Shown: positions 1-8,624 of the stretch, piece after piece
Layout of the letters: each line of letters begins with the position of its first letter
How positions within the stretch are numbered: the first letter of the stretch is position 1
From: Acidobacteriota bacterium
GTDB lineage: Bacteria; Acidobacteriota; Terriglobia; Bryobacterales; Bryobacteraceae
Length of the DNA stretch: 64,000 nucleotides
Assembly: GCA_016871155.1 (NCBI GenBank)
Contig: VFZO01000005.1
Coordinates: forward strand, 1-64,000
Direction: 5' to 3'
Translations under genes and position numbers: made by a program
The notes under the pieces: generated by a model
What the model saw: only the letters and a program-made list of their open reading frames with translations
Told to the model about the DNA's origin: nothing
Databases searched by the model: none

Positions 1-62
1 TTGGCGGCTCACGTTTGGAGTTTCTCTGATGGACTCCCGGAAATGTCAAACTGCTACTGCCA

Positions 63-79
63 CCCCGGCACAGCCGGGG
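63..79. other. GC-rich stem-loop
   Basis: A perfect 7-bp stem (CCCCGGC / GCCGGGG) with a 3-base loop lies in the 147-base leader before the first gene. No T-run follows on either strand, so it is not a classical intrinsic terminator. It may mark the 3' end of a gene outside the window or be chance in GC-rich DNA. I see nothing else with clear structure in positions 1-133. Confidence 0.3.
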
Positions 80-133
80 GGCCTCTTACGTTAGGCTAGG
101 ATTTGTCTGTAATCCTTCACACCTGTGCAGTGG

Positions 134-139
134 TATGAT
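134..139 (+). promoter_or_regulatory. -10-like hexamer (TATGAT), start-proximal
   Basis: TATGAT ends 8 bases before the GTG start at 148, so transcription would begin at or next to the start codon. I see no convincing -35 element 16-18 bases upstream and no Shine-Dalgarno sequence. The same arrangement recurs before many genes in this window. Confidence 0.35.
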
Positions 140-147
140 GGCCGCCC

Positions 148-1551
148 GTGCTCCGAAATCTGCGTGGCGTTGCGATCTTAGTTCTGATCTACCTGACGAT
201 CGTCTACGTTTTCCCGAAACCGCCCTCGATTAAGCCGGAGGCCTGGCGGCTATTCGGCGTCTTCGCGGCCACGGTGGCCGGCCTGATCCTGCAGCCGATT
301 CCGGGCGGCGCCATTGTCTTAATCGGGGTCACTCTGACCTCCGTCGTCGGTGGTCTGACGATTCAATCGGCGTTGGGCGGGTATGCCGACCCCACGGTGT
401 GGATGGTGCTGGCGGCCTTTTTCATTTCCCGGGCGTTGCTGAATACAGGCCTGGCGCGGCGCATCGCCCTGGTGTTTATCCGTTACTTCGGCACCACTAC
501 GCTGGGCGTGACCTACGCCCTTGCGGCCAGCGATATGACCTTGGCCGCTATTATTCCGTCCAACGGCGCGCGGTCTGGGGGCGTTACCCTGCCCTTGGCG
601 CGGTCGATCGCCGAACTCTATGAGTCCCGGCCGGGACCCTCCGCCAAAAGGCTGGGGGCGTATCTGATGGTGGCCGTATACCAGTGCATCTGCGTAACGG
701 CGGCAATGTTCTTTACCGGTCAGGCGTCCAATCCGCTTGTCGCCCAGATGGCCGCGCAACAGGGCTATTCGATCACCTGGACCAGTTGGCTCCTCGCGGG
801 CCTGGCGCCGGGCCTGGCTTCGTTGGCTTTAGTTCCGGTGATTGTGATGAAGTTGTTTCCGCCCGAGGTCCGGCGCACGCCGGAGGCCGCCCAATTCGCG
901 GCCGGCGAACTCGAAAGGCTAGGCGCCATGTCGCGGGACGAGAAGGTATTGGCGTTGGTTTTTGCCGCAGTTTGTTTGACCTGGGCCTCCAGTGGCGTTC
1001 ACGGCTTCGACATCGCGACGACAGCACTCTTGGGAGGTTCCGCACTTTTGGTCACGGGAGTGCTGCAGTGGGAGGATGTAAAACGGGAGTATGGCGCCTG
1101 GGACCTTTTCATCTGGTATGGCGGCCTGGTACGGATGGGGAAGGCGCTTGCCGACAGCGGGGTGACGGGGGTGTTCGCGGAAACGGTCGGCGTGTGGTTT
1201 GGAGACTTTACGTGGCCGGTGCTTTTCGTCTGCGCCCTGCTGATCTACGCCTACGCCCACTACGCGTTTGCCAGCATCACGGCCCACTTGCTCTCCATGT
1301 ACCCTCCGTTTCTGGCCGTGCTGACCCTGAAGGGCGCGCCCATCGGGCTTGTCGCTTATTCGTTCGCCTGCTTCGCCAACCTGGCGGCCGGGTTGACCCA
1401 CTACGGCACCACCCCGTCCCCGATGTATTTCGCACAGGACTACGTGACCTTTCGCGACTGGTGGCGGCTAGGCGCCATCGTAGTCAGCGTCAACTTCCTG
1501 ATTTGGGGGACGGTGGGTTTCGCGTGGTGGAAGCTGCTGGGCTATTACTAA
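148..1551 (+). CDS. DASS/SLC13-family dicarboxylate translocator
   Basis: This 467-residue integral membrane protein has about a dozen hydrophobic segments. It resembles the divalent anion:Na+ symporter family, most closely the 2-oxoglutarate/malate translocators (DiT1/CitT type). The family signature is visible as IPSNGARSGGV near residue 135, where most members have SNTAR, and as a second re-entrant motif, LTHYGTTPSP, near residue 420. The likely substrates are C4/C5 dicarboxylates or related sugar-acid products; exact specificity cannot be read. GTG at 148 is the first possible start after an in-frame stop at 136. The gene lies 101 bases upstream of a sugar/hydroxy-acid oxidation operon on the same strand, which would suit a transporter of oxidised acids (inference). 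Confidence 0.85.
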   Translation: MLRNLRGVAILVLIYLTIVYVFPKPPSIKPEAWRLFGVFAATVAGLILQPIPGGAIVLIGVTLTSVVGGLTIQSALGGYADPTVWMVLAAFFISRALLNTGLARRIALVFIRYFGTTTLGVTYALAASDMTLAAIIPSNGARSGGVTLPLARSIAELYESRPGPSAKRLGAYLMVAVYQCICVTAAMFFTGQASNPLVAQMAAQQGYSITWTSWLLAGLAPGLASLALVPVIVMKLFPPEVRRTPEAAQFAAGELERLGAMSRDEKVLALVFAAVCLTWASSGVHGFDIATTALLGGSALLVTGVLQWEDVKREYGAWDLFIWYGGLVRMGKALADSGVTGVFAETVGVWFGDFTWPVLFVCALLIYAYAHYAFASITAHLLSMYPPFLAVLTLKGAPIGLVAYSFACFANLAAGLTHYGTTPSPMYFAQDYVTFRDWWRLGAIVVSVNFLIWGTVGFAWWKLLGYY

Positions 1552-1639
1552 CCCGGCCTCACAGCGGAGATCTGCGGGGCCTTGGCGGCGCCCCACGCTG
1601 CGCACCCCACCTGTTTGGGAGCTGATCCGTTCACTGTGC

Positions 1640-1645
1640 TACACT
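1640..1645 (+). promoter_or_regulatory. -10-like hexamer (TACACT), start-proximal
   Basis: TACACT is followed by exactly 7 bases and then the ATG at 1653. There is no Shine-Dalgarno sequence in the gap. This predicts a leaderless mRNA for the operon at 1653-5163. No clear -35 element is seen. Confidence 0.4.
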
Positions 1646-1652
1646 GCCCGCC

Positions 1653-2321
1653 ATGCCGAGAAGACGGCACTTTCTCCATGTCGCTGCCACACAGGTGGGA
1701 GGGGCACTGGTATATACGTTGAGCGGCGAGGCCTTTAGGGCCGTGGCGCAGGACCCCAAGGCAAGTCTCCGCATCCGTCTCCGCTTTTTCAGCGAACAGC
1801 AGGCGCTCATCATCGCCGCCGCCGCGCGTATCTTTCCCACCGACGCCGCCGGACCCGGCGCCCGCGAGGCCAACGTAATCGTCTACATTGACCGCCAATT
1901 CGCTGGAGCCTACGGCCGCGACCGCTTTCGCTACACGCGGCCGCCCTTCGTTGCAGGTAAGCCCGAGCAAGGCTACCAGGGCAAGGAGACTCCTCGCGAG
2001 ATCTATCTCGACGGCCTCCAAAAGCTCGGCCCGGATTTTGGCGCACTGTCCCCAGAGGCACAAGACAGGAAGCTGGAGGCGATCGAACGGACGCGCTTCT
2101 TTCAGATGTTGCGGCGCCACGTGATCGAAGGGATGTTCTGCGATCCGATGCATGGCGGTAATGCCGATTTGATCGGCTGGCAACTCGTCGGCTTTCCGGG
2201 ACCGTACATGAGCTGGGCCAGCGAGTTTGACCAACACGACGGAGTTGCTTTCCATCCGAAGCCGAAGAGTCTGGCGCAAATCATCGGCCATCCGGTGAAA
2301 CCGTGGGACGGCGAATCATGA
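1653..2321 (+). CDS. Gluconate 2-dehydrogenase subunit 3-like protein
   Basis: This 222-residue protein matches the small (gamma, subunit 3) component of membrane-bound gluconate/FAD sugar dehydrogenases, whose Tat-type signal carries the folded flavoprotein across the membrane. The N-terminus reads MPRRRHFLHVAATQVGG, a twin-arginine-like start followed by a hydrophobic stretch. The family core runs from about residue 40 to 200, with blocks such as AAARIFPTD, YIDRQ and GMFCDPMHGGN. The next gene, the flavoprotein, overlaps its stop by ATGA, so the two are probably made together. No cytochrome c subunit is adjacent, so the electron acceptor is unknown. Confidence 0.85.
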   Translation: MPRRRHFLHVAATQVGGALVYTLSGEAFRAVAQDPKASLRIRLRFFSEQQALIIAAAARIFPTDAAGPGAREANVIVYIDRQFAGAYGRDRFRYTRPPFVAGKPEQGYQGKETPREIYLDGLQKLGPDFGALSPEAQDRKLEAIERTRFFQMLRRHVIEGMFCDPMHGGNADLIGWQLVGFPGPYMSWASEFDQHDGVAFHPKPKSLAQIIGHPVKPWDGES

Positions 2322-4042
2322 AGACTCTCCGCCATCAGGACGTCGTGATTGCCGGCGGAGGATGGACCGGGTTGATGATGGCCAAGGAATTGGGCGCTCG
2401 CACCGGCTTGAAGATCCTCGTGCTGGAGCGCGGCAAGAAGCGCAAGACCGCCGGCTACCATGCCGCCATGGACGAAATCGACTACACCGTCAGCCTGCGC
2501 ATGATGCAGGACGTGGCCAAGGACACATTCACCTTCCGCCACGCGAGCGGCGAGCGCGCGCTCCCGATGCGCCAGCATGGCTCCGTTCTCCCGGGCAGCG
2601 GCACCGGCGGAGCCGGAGAACACTGGGGCGGCTCCGCACGCCGGTTCCGTCCCGAGGCGTTCCAGCTTCGCACGCATTTCGTGAATCGCTACGGCGCGGC
2701 CAAATTGCCCGCAGGCAGCTTGATCCAGGATTGGGGATTGACGTACGAGGAGATCGAGCCTTGGTACCAGCGGGCGGAGGAATTGATGGGAGTCTCGGGC
2801 GAGACCGGCACGAACCCGTTCGATCCTCCGCGCTCTGGCTCCTACCCGCTTCCGCCATTGAAGGCCGGCGCCTTCCCCGCGCTTTTCGCCGCGACGGCAC
2901 GGGCGCAAGGTTACCATCCCTACGCCGCCCCCGCCGCGATTCTCAGCCAGCCTTACACCAACCCCGATCGCGTCGCCCGGGCCGCGTGCGAGTATTGCGG
3001 CTACTGCGACAAATTCGGTTGCATGGTGGGGGCGAAGGCTCAGCCGACTACTATCGCAATGCCGGTGATCGCCCGCCACGCCAACGTGAGCATCACTCAT
3101 AGCGCGGCGGTCCGCCGCGTGCTTCACAGGGATGGGCGCGCCACCGGCGTCACCTGGGTGAATGAGCGCGGCCAAGAGTTCTTTCAGCCTGCCGACCTCG
3201 TGATTCTGGCGTCCTGGACGTTGAGCAATGTACGCCTGCTTCTGCTCTCGAAGATCGGTGAACCCTACGACCCGGCCACGCGGCGCGGTTTGGTGGGCCG
3301 CAGTCTCACGCATCAGGCGGCGGGCGGAGTCCTGGTGTTTCTGGACAAGCCCCTGAACGGCTTCATGGGAGCCGCCTCGGCCGGCATCTGCATTTCGGAT
3401 CTCGAATGCGACAACTTCGATCACGGGCCGCTGGATTTTCTCGGTGGCGCGTTCGCCAAGGCGTCCACGCCCGGGCTCGGGCCCATCGGGTCCTTCGGCG
3501 TGCTCCCGCCGGGCGCCGGGGCGACCTGGGGAGCGGAGTGGAAGCGCGCGTCGCTCGAGTGGTATGACCGCGTTTCGCGCATCATTTTGATGGCCGACCA
3601 CTTCTCCTACGAGACCAACTATCTCAGTCTCGACCCCGAGTATCGCGATGCCTACGGCGACCCGTTGATTCGCATGACGATGGACTGGACGGACAACGAG
3701 AGGAAACTGCGAACCTACGCCGTTGCCAAGGTCGTAGCCTTGGCGCGGCAGATTCCGGGCGTGCAGCACGTGCGGGCCCCGGCGCCGTACGGGCACTATG
3801 ACGCCACCACGTATTTGGGAACCCATCTCCAAGGCGGCGCCATACAGGGCAGCGAACCGGAGACTTCCCTGTTGAATCCTTGGATGCAATCGTGGAGCAT
3901 GCCGAACCTGTTCGTGACAGGCGGTTCGGCGATGCCGCAAAACGTGTTCGCGAACCCGACGCTGACGTCCGTCGCGCAAACACTGCGCACGGCGGATGCG
4001 CTCGTGCGGCGCTACTTTCCAAAGCCGGGCTCGCTGGCTTGA
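2318..4042 (+). CDS. GMC-family FAD oxidoreductase (gluconate/sugar dehydrogenase large subunit)
   Basis: This 574-residue flavoprotein oxidises an alcohol group of a sugar or sugar acid. Its N-terminal dinucleotide fold carries GGGWTG near residue 13. A Cys-rich stretch, CEYCGYCDKFGC (about residues 226-237), resembles the iron-sulphur cluster site of FAD-dependent glucose/gluconate dehydrogenases. The C-terminal GMC domain has GTHLQGG and FVTGGSAMPQN, which include the usual active-site His/Asn region. I chose ATG 2318 over the upstream GTG 2303 because it gives the ATGA overlap with the small subunit and starts directly at the FAD fold. The protein has no signal of its own, so export probably rides on the small subunit. 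The stop overlaps the next gene's start as TTGA. Confidence 0.88.
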   Translation: MKTLRHQDVVIAGGGWTGLMMAKELGARTGLKILVLERGKKRKTAGYHAAMDEIDYTVSLRMMQDVAKDTFTFRHASGERALPMRQHGSVLPGSGTGGAGEHWGGSARRFRPEAFQLRTHFVNRYGAAKLPAGSLIQDWGLTYEEIEPWYQRAEELMGVSGETGTNPFDPPRSGSYPLPPLKAGAFPALFAATARAQGYHPYAAPAAILSQPYTNPDRVARAACEYCGYCDKFGCMVGAKAQPTTIAMPVIARHANVSITHSAAVRRVLHRDGRATGVTWVNERGQEFFQPADLVILASWTLSNVRLLLLSKIGEPYDPATRRGLVGRSLTHQAAGGVLVFLDKPLNGFMGAASAGICISDLECDNFDHGPLDFLGGAFAKASTPGLGPIGSFGVLPPGAGATWGAEWKRASLEWYDRVSRIILMADHFSYETNYLSLDPEYRDAYGDPLIRMTMDWTDNERKLRTYAVAKVVALARQIPGVQHVRAPAPYGHYDATTYLGTHLQGGAIQGSEPETSLLNPWMQSWSMPNLFVTGGSAMPQNVFANPTLTSVAQTLRTADALVRRYFPKPGSLA

Positions 4043-5163
4043 ACCTGGAGAAACACACGCTCACTCGACGGAGTTGCCTGCAACATTTATCGCTGTGGAC
4101 CGGCGCCTCGCCGCTGCTCAGTCAAGCCGCCCCCGAACCGGCCCTTCGAGAAATGATCAATGTCTTTGATTTCGGCATGGTCTTCCAACGGAAAGCCACC
4201 CAAGCGGTCTACGACTATGTGGAAGGCGGCGCCTGGGATGAGTGGACCATCAAGCGCAATCGCGAGGCGTTCGGCCGGGTCACGTTTCGCCCGCGGGTGT
4301 TGGCGGGAGTCGACCAGATTGACACGTCCACCGAACTGTTCGGCGTCACTTTGGCCTCGCCCATCATGATTGCGCCCACCGGAGCCCATCGGCGTCTGCA
4401 TGATGAGGCCGAAGCGGCGACTCGGCGCGGCGCGGCGGCGGCGGGAACTCTGATGGCCGTCTCCACGGGATCCTCGTTGCCTGTCAATCAGATCGCCGCT
4501 GCATCGCCGGCGCCGTGGATCTTCCAGTTGTACCCGCTGCCCGACCGGCCGGGCGCGTTGCGCCGCGCCGAGATGGCGGCCGGCCTCGGGGCCAAGGCTT
4601 TGCTATTCACGGTTGACACTCCTTATCTCGGATCGATGGAACGGATGCAGCGCGCAAATCTCGCCACCGTGCCGCCCGGCTCAACGGGGCTCAACAAGCA
4701 ATTCCTTGCGAAGCTCGATTGGTCCTTCCTGCCGGAACTGATCAAGACCGCAAAGGTACCTGTCTACGTGAAGGGGATCCTCACCAGCGCGGATGCCCTG
4801 CGGGCGGTGGAGCAGGGCGCATCCGGGATCGTCGTCTCCAACCATGGCGGGCGCGTGCTGGATGGAACTCCGTCCACTATCGAGATGCTGCCCGAAATCG
4901 TCGACTCGGCCGGAAAGCGGACCGTCGTTCTCATCGACGGGGGATTTCGCCGGGGCTCAGACGTTCTGAAGGCTCTCGCTCTTGGCGCCAAGGGTGTGTT
5001 CGTCGGACGTCCGCCGCTCTACGGCCTGGGCACTTTCGGGGAGGACGGGGTGCGACGCGTGATGGAGCTCCTCAACCGGGAGTTGACCCTGGCGATGGGC
5101 CTAGCGGGTTGCCCGAGCCTCGGTTCGATCAAGCGGGAGTTGGTTCATGTGGATCGCGCCTAG
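4039..5163 (+). CDS. FMN-dependent alpha-hydroxy-acid dehydrogenase/oxidase
   Basis: This 374-residue TIM-barrel flavoprotein belongs to the glycolate oxidase / L-lactate dehydrogenase (LldD) family. The catalytic His lies in SNHGGRVLDG, followed by the FMN-phosphate loop LIDGGFRRGSD and by GAKGVFVGRP. The N-terminal FMN region IMIAPTGAHRRLH is also typical. I propose TTG 4039, which overlaps the preceding TGA as TTGA. The resulting N-terminus has TRRSCLQHLSLW followed by an Ala-rich segment, a weak Tat-like signal that would place it with the exported dehydrogenase. An open frame continues upstream to 3880 but only as a shadow of the previous gene. In this operon it could oxidise a 2-hydroxy acid formed from the sugar acid (inference). 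Confidence 0.85.
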   Translation: MNLEKHTLTRRSCLQHLSLWTGASPLLSQAAPEPALREMINVFDFGMVFQRKATQAVYDYVEGGAWDEWTIKRNREAFGRVTFRPRVLAGVDQIDTSTELFGVTLASPIMIAPTGAHRRLHDEAEAATRRGAAAAGTLMAVSTGSSLPVNQIAAASPAPWIFQLYPLPDRPGALRRAEMAAGLGAKALLFTVDTPYLGSMERMQRANLATVPPGSTGLNKQFLAKLDWSFLPELIKTAKVPVYVKGILTSADALRAVEQGASGIVVSNHGGRVLDGTPSTIEMLPEIVDSAGKRTVVLIDGGFRRGSDVLKALALGAKGVFVGRPPLYGLGTFGEDGVRRVMELLNRELTLAMGLAGCPSLGSIKRELVHVDRA

Positions 5164-5277
5164 ATCCGCCTAGCACTGATTGCCACCGGCGTGCCCAGCT
5201 TTGGGCCCGAGCCCAGGGGCGCCTGAATCTCAATGGGACCGGGTTCGTCACCGGCGGATAGCGGCACGGGTACAGGT

Positions 5278-6786
5278 CTAGCCGATTACCAGCGTGGAGT
5301 GCTCCGCCGTAGGCGCTTTCCCGGGGTAGTCGCTGCGATAGTGCCCGCCCCGGCTCTCTTTTCGCTCCAGCGCGGCCATGGCGATCAGCAGGGCCACGCG
5401 GCGCATGCTGCGCAGCTCATAGTCGCGGCGGGAGGGTTTTTCGAGCCGTTCCAAGGGCACCGAGCGCAGCACGTCCGCCGCCTTACCGAGGCCGGCGCCG
5501 TCCCGCGTGATGCCGCAGTGGTCCCAGGTGATCGAGCGCAGATGGCTCTCCGTCATCGCCGGAAACACCTCGTCGCGCGGCGGCGAGCCGGACGCGGCCG
5601 TCTCGGTCAACTCCAACATGGCGCGGGCCGCGCGCGCGCCGAAGACCACGCCTTCCAATAACGAGTTGGACGCCAGACGATTTGCACCGTGGACTCCGGT
5701 GCAGGCCACCTCGCCCGCGGCGAACAGGCGCGGAACGGTGGTGAGTCCATTCAAATCCGTGTGCACGCCACCCATCGCGTAATGCGCCGCCGGATGTACG
5801 GGCGCGGGAGACTTCGTCAGATCCAGGCCGAAACGCAGGCAGGTCTGGTGGATGCGGGGAAAGTGATGCTCCATCACGCCGGGACCGAAGTGGGTCATAT
5901 CCAGAAACATGTGGGGAGAGCCGGTACGGCCGATCTCGGAGACGATCGCCCGGCTCACCACGTCGCGCGACGCCAGTTCGTCGGTGAAGCGTTCGCCGGC
6001 GGCGTTTCTAAGGTAGGCGCCTTCGCCGCGCAGCGCCTCCGACAGGAGAAAGCGCGGCGCGTTCTCCAGGTGCAGCGCCGTGGGATGGAACTGCACGAAC
6101 TCGATATCTCGAATGACGGCGCCGGCCCGGAAAGACATGGACACGCCGTCGCCTGTGGCGACGTTCGGATTCGTGGTTTCCTTGTAGACACGGCCGAGCC
6201 CGCCTGTGGCCAGCAACACAGCCTTGGCGTAGATCGGATGGCGTTCGCGGTAGCGCTCGTCGAAGGCTACTGCGCCGCGCACCTCGCCATCCTCCACCAG
6301 CAGGTCCGTCACGGCGGCGAAGGAGAGAAACCGGACGTTGGCCAGGGAAGCCGCTTTTCGATAGAGCGTGCGGGAGATCTCGCGGCCGGTGGAGTCGCCG
6401 TGGGCATGGAGAATTCGATTTCGCGAATGCGCGCCTTCGCGGCCGAAGACTAGCTCCCCGCCCTCGCGATCGAACGCGGCGCCCCAAACCAGCAACTCTT
6501 CGATCACGCGCGGCCCTTCGGCCACAAGGGTCTTTACGGCCTCCAAGTCGCACAGGCCGTCGCCGGCGGCGAGCGTATCCTGCTCATGCAAGGACACTTC
6601 GTCGTCGTCGGAGAGCGCCGCCGCAATCCCGCCCTGCGCGTATTCCGAGGCCGATTCATGCAGAGTGTCCTTGGCTAACACGAGCACTTTGCCATGCGCG
6701 GCCAGCGAGATGGCGGCGCGCAATCCAGCCACTCCCGCGCCGATCACCAGATAGTCGCAAACGATTCGTTCCGGAACACCCGCCAT
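5278..6786 (-). CDS. nadB: L-aspartate oxidase
   Basis: This 502-residue FAD enzyme makes iminoaspartate from aspartate, the first step of de novo NAD synthesis. The N-terminus (after MAGVPERIVC) has the FAD motif GAGVAGLRAA. Family blocks include SEYAQGGIAAAL, RGEGAYLRNAAGERF, HPAAHYAMGGV and ANRLASNSLLEG, the last two covering the succinate-dehydrogenase-like active site. An open frame runs a further 80 codons upstream, but homology begins at ATG 6786, only 6 bases from the divergent aroB start. nadA and nadC are not in the window. The 114 bases between this stop and the previous gene hold nothing I recognise. Confidence 0.95.
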   Translation of the reverse strand: MAGVPERIVCDYLVIGAGVAGLRAAISLAAHGKVLVLAKDTLHESASEYAQGGIAAALSDDDEVSLHEQDTLAAGDGLCDLEAVKTLVAEGPRVIEELLVWGAAFDREGGELVFGREGAHSRNRILHAHGDSTGREISRTLYRKAASLANVRFLSFAAVTDLLVEDGEVRGAVAFDERYRERHPIYAKAVLLATGGLGRVYKETTNPNVATGDGVSMSFRAGAVIRDIEFVQFHPTALHLENAPRFLLSEALRGEGAYLRNAAGERFTDELASRDVVSRAIVSEIGRTGSPHMFLDMTHFGPGVMEHHFPRIHQTCLRFGLDLTKSPAPVHPAAHYAMGGVHTDLNGLTTVPRLFAAGEVACTGVHGANRLASNSLLEGVVFGARAARAMLELTETAASGSPPRDEVFPAMTESHLRSITWDHCGITRDGAGLGKAADVLRSVPLERLEKPSRRDYELRSMRRVALLIAMAALERKESRGGHYRSDYPGKAPTAEHSTLVIG

Positions 6787-6792
6787 ACCCTC

Positions 6793-7872
6793 ATGGTACA
6801 AACGAAAAAGAGCATGTCCTCGCACGTAGTCACCACCGGCACGGCCCGATATGAGTGCCGGATTGAACGCGGCATCCTGTCCCGCGTCCCGGAGTTCCTT
6901 CCCGCAAAGACCGGAAAAATCTTCGTCGTCACGACCGCCGACGTCTGGGCGCTGCATGGCGCCAAACTTTCCTTTCCGCATGAACGCATCCTGTTTCCGG
7001 GGGGAGAACCGAACAAACGGCTGCACGTTTTGGAGGAGATGGCCGAGCGGATGCTGGCCCTGGGGGCGGACCGATCATCGATTATTGTCGCCTTCGGCGG
7101 CGGCATCGTTGGCGATACCGGCGGGTTTCTGGCAGCCGTCTTCATGCGCGGGATTCCCGTGATTCAGGCGCCGACCACGCTGCTGGCCCAGGTGGACGCG
7201 GCCATAGGCGGCAAGACCGGCGTGAACCTGGCGAGTGGGAAGAACCTGATGGGCGCATTCCACCAGCCGCTTGCCGTGCTAATCGACCCAAGCGTGCTGG
7301 ACACGCTGCCCGAGCGCGAGTACCGTTCCGGACTTTACGAAGTCGTGAAATACGGAATCATCGCCAGCCCCAAGCTTTTCGACCTTCTTGCCGTTCAATC
7401 CCAGGACGTGCTGGCGCGAAAGCCGGACGCTGTGGATTTTCTGATCGACGATTCGGTTCGCATCAAAGCGGAAGTGGTGACGGCCGACGAGAAGGAATCC
7501 GATCTGCGCCGCATCCTGAACTACGGTCACACGCTAGGGCACGCGCTGGAGGCCGAAACGAACTACGAGCGCCTGCTGCATGGCGAAGCCGTGGCCTATG
7601 GGATGAACGCGGCCGCGTATCTGGCCGAGAGGCTGGGCGTTGTGAGCAAGCCGGAGGCCGTCGAGATGCGCCGCGTGACGAACCTGTATGGACCTATTCC
7701 GGCGATCGGCGATCTAAGCCCGGAGGCGCTGGCCGGACACATTCTGAAGGACAAAAAGACGGTCCAAGGCAAGACCCACTTTGTGCTGGCCGAGGCCATC
7801 GGCCGGGTGCGGGTGGTGAGCGGCATCGCCGGTAGCGATGTGGTCGCGGCGGCGGCTGCCGCGCTGCAATGA
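6793..7872 (+). CDS. aroB: 3-dehydroquinate synthase
   Basis: This protein of about 359 residues performs step two of the shikimate pathway (DAHP to 3-dehydroquinate, NAD and metal dependent). The NAD-binding Gly-rich run VAFGGGIVGDTGGF, the PTTLLAQVDAAIGGKTGVN block, and the metal-ligand regions LNYGHTLGHALE and LLHGEAVAYGM are all present. The start is uncertain: ATG 6793 gives MVQTKKS, while ATG 6814 (MSSHVV) has a weak AAAGAG before it and leaves more room for the divergent nadB start at 6786. The stop overlaps ubiE as ATGA, so the two are co-translated. Confidence 0.95.
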   Translation: MVQTKKSMSSHVVTTGTARYECRIERGILSRVPEFLPAKTGKIFVVTTADVWALHGAKLSFPHERILFPGGEPNKRLHVLEEMAERMLALGADRSSIIVAFGGGIVGDTGGFLAAVFMRGIPVIQAPTTLLAQVDAAIGGKTGVNLASGKNLMGAFHQPLAVLIDPSVLDTLPEREYRSGLYEVVKYGIIASPKLFDLLAVQSQDVLARKPDAVDFLIDDSVRIKAEVVTADEKESDLRRILNYGHTLGHALEAETNYERLLHGEAVAYGMNAAAYLAERLGVVSKPEAVEMRRVTNLYGPIPAIGDLSPEALAGHILKDKKTVQGKTHFVLAEAIGRVRVVSGIAGSDVVAAAAAALQ

Positions 7873-8624
7873 GCACTTTGGAAGCCGGCAAAGGCACCAC
7901 CCCCGAAGGCGCGGACAACGAGGAACAAGCCGCCCGGTATGTGCGCGACATGTTCGCCCGCGTGGCGCCGCGCTACGATCTGCTGAATCACGTCCTGAGT
8001 TTACAGATCGATAAATATTGGCGAGCCACAACGGTGAAGCGGGTGGCCGCGGTGCTGGCAAATCCGAACGCCTTGGTGATGGACCTGGCCTGCGGCACGG
8101 GCGACCTGACTTGGGCGCTTGGCAAGAACGCCAAGGCGCGCGTACTCGGCAGCGATTTCTGCCACCCGATGCTGACAGCGGCGCGTGGAAAACACGCGCA
8201 CGGACTCTTCGAAGCGGACGCACTCCAACTGCCGATCGCCGCCCAGTGCGTGGATCTTATCACCTGCGCCTTCGGCTTCCGCAACTTCGCAAACTATCGA
8301 CGGGGCATGACGGAGTTTCTTCGCGTGCTGAAACCGGGCGGCCAGGTGGCGATCCTGGAGTTCTCGACGCCGCCGAACGCCGCGTTCCGGGCCGCCTACG
8401 ATTTCTATTCCACCCGGGTGCTGCCGAAGATCGGGGCGGCGCTGAGCGGCGTTCCCGACGCCTACACCTACCTGCCGGAGAGCGTAAAGAAATTCCCGGC
8501 CGCGCCGGAGTTGGCCAGCGAATTCCTCGCCGCCGGCTTCCAAAGAGTGGAGTACGAGTACCTGACGTTCGGGATCGCCGCGCTGCACATCGCGCGGAAA
8601 CCCGCCGGTCACTGCGCGCGCTGA
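7869..8624 (+). CDS. ubiE: Demethylmenaquinone/ubiquinone C-methyltransferase
   Basis: This 251-residue SAM-dependent methyltransferase performs the C-methylation step of quinone synthesis. In this type of organism that would be menaquinone, so menG is the equivalent name. Visible family signatures are the early block YDLLNHVLS, SAM motif I DLACGTGDL and the UbiE-specific FGFRNF near residue 136, followed by EFLRVLKPGG. A short N-terminal extension rich in Gly, Thr and Glu precedes the core. ATG 7869 overlaps the aroB stop as ATGA; chorismate from the shikimate pathway is the menaquinone precursor, so the pairing makes sense. The 3' end overlaps the convergent TPR gene by 16 bases. Confidence 0.93.
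   Translation: MSTLEAGKGTTPEGADNEEQAARYVRDMFARVAPRYDLLNHVLSLQIDKYWRATTVKRVAAVLANPNALVMDLACGTGDLTWALGKNAKARVLGSDFCHPMLTAARGKHAHGLFEADALQLPIAAQCVDLITCAFGFRNFANYRRGMTEFLRVLKPGGQVAILEFSTPPNAAFRAAYDFYSTRVLPKIGAALSGVPDAYTYLPESVKKFPAAPELASEFLAAGFQRVEYEYLTFGIAALHIARKPAGHCAR

Noticed and set aside
63-79. Stem-loop as a rho-independent terminator
   Set aside because: There is no T-run on either side, so it is listed only as a stem-loop.
2303-2317. Upstream GTG as start of the GMC oxidoreductase
   Set aside because: ATG 2318 gives the ATGA overlap and begins at the FAD-binding fold; the five extra residues add nothing.
2102-3979. Long minus-strand open frame opposite the GMC gene
   Set aside because: Its composition is Arg/His/Gly-rich antisense shadow of a real gene with clear homology on the plus strand.
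3880-4038. 53-codon N-terminal extension of the FMN dehydrogenase
   Set aside because: It lies antiparallel in frame inside the end of the GMC gene, has no family similarity, and TTG 4039 gives a coupled start.
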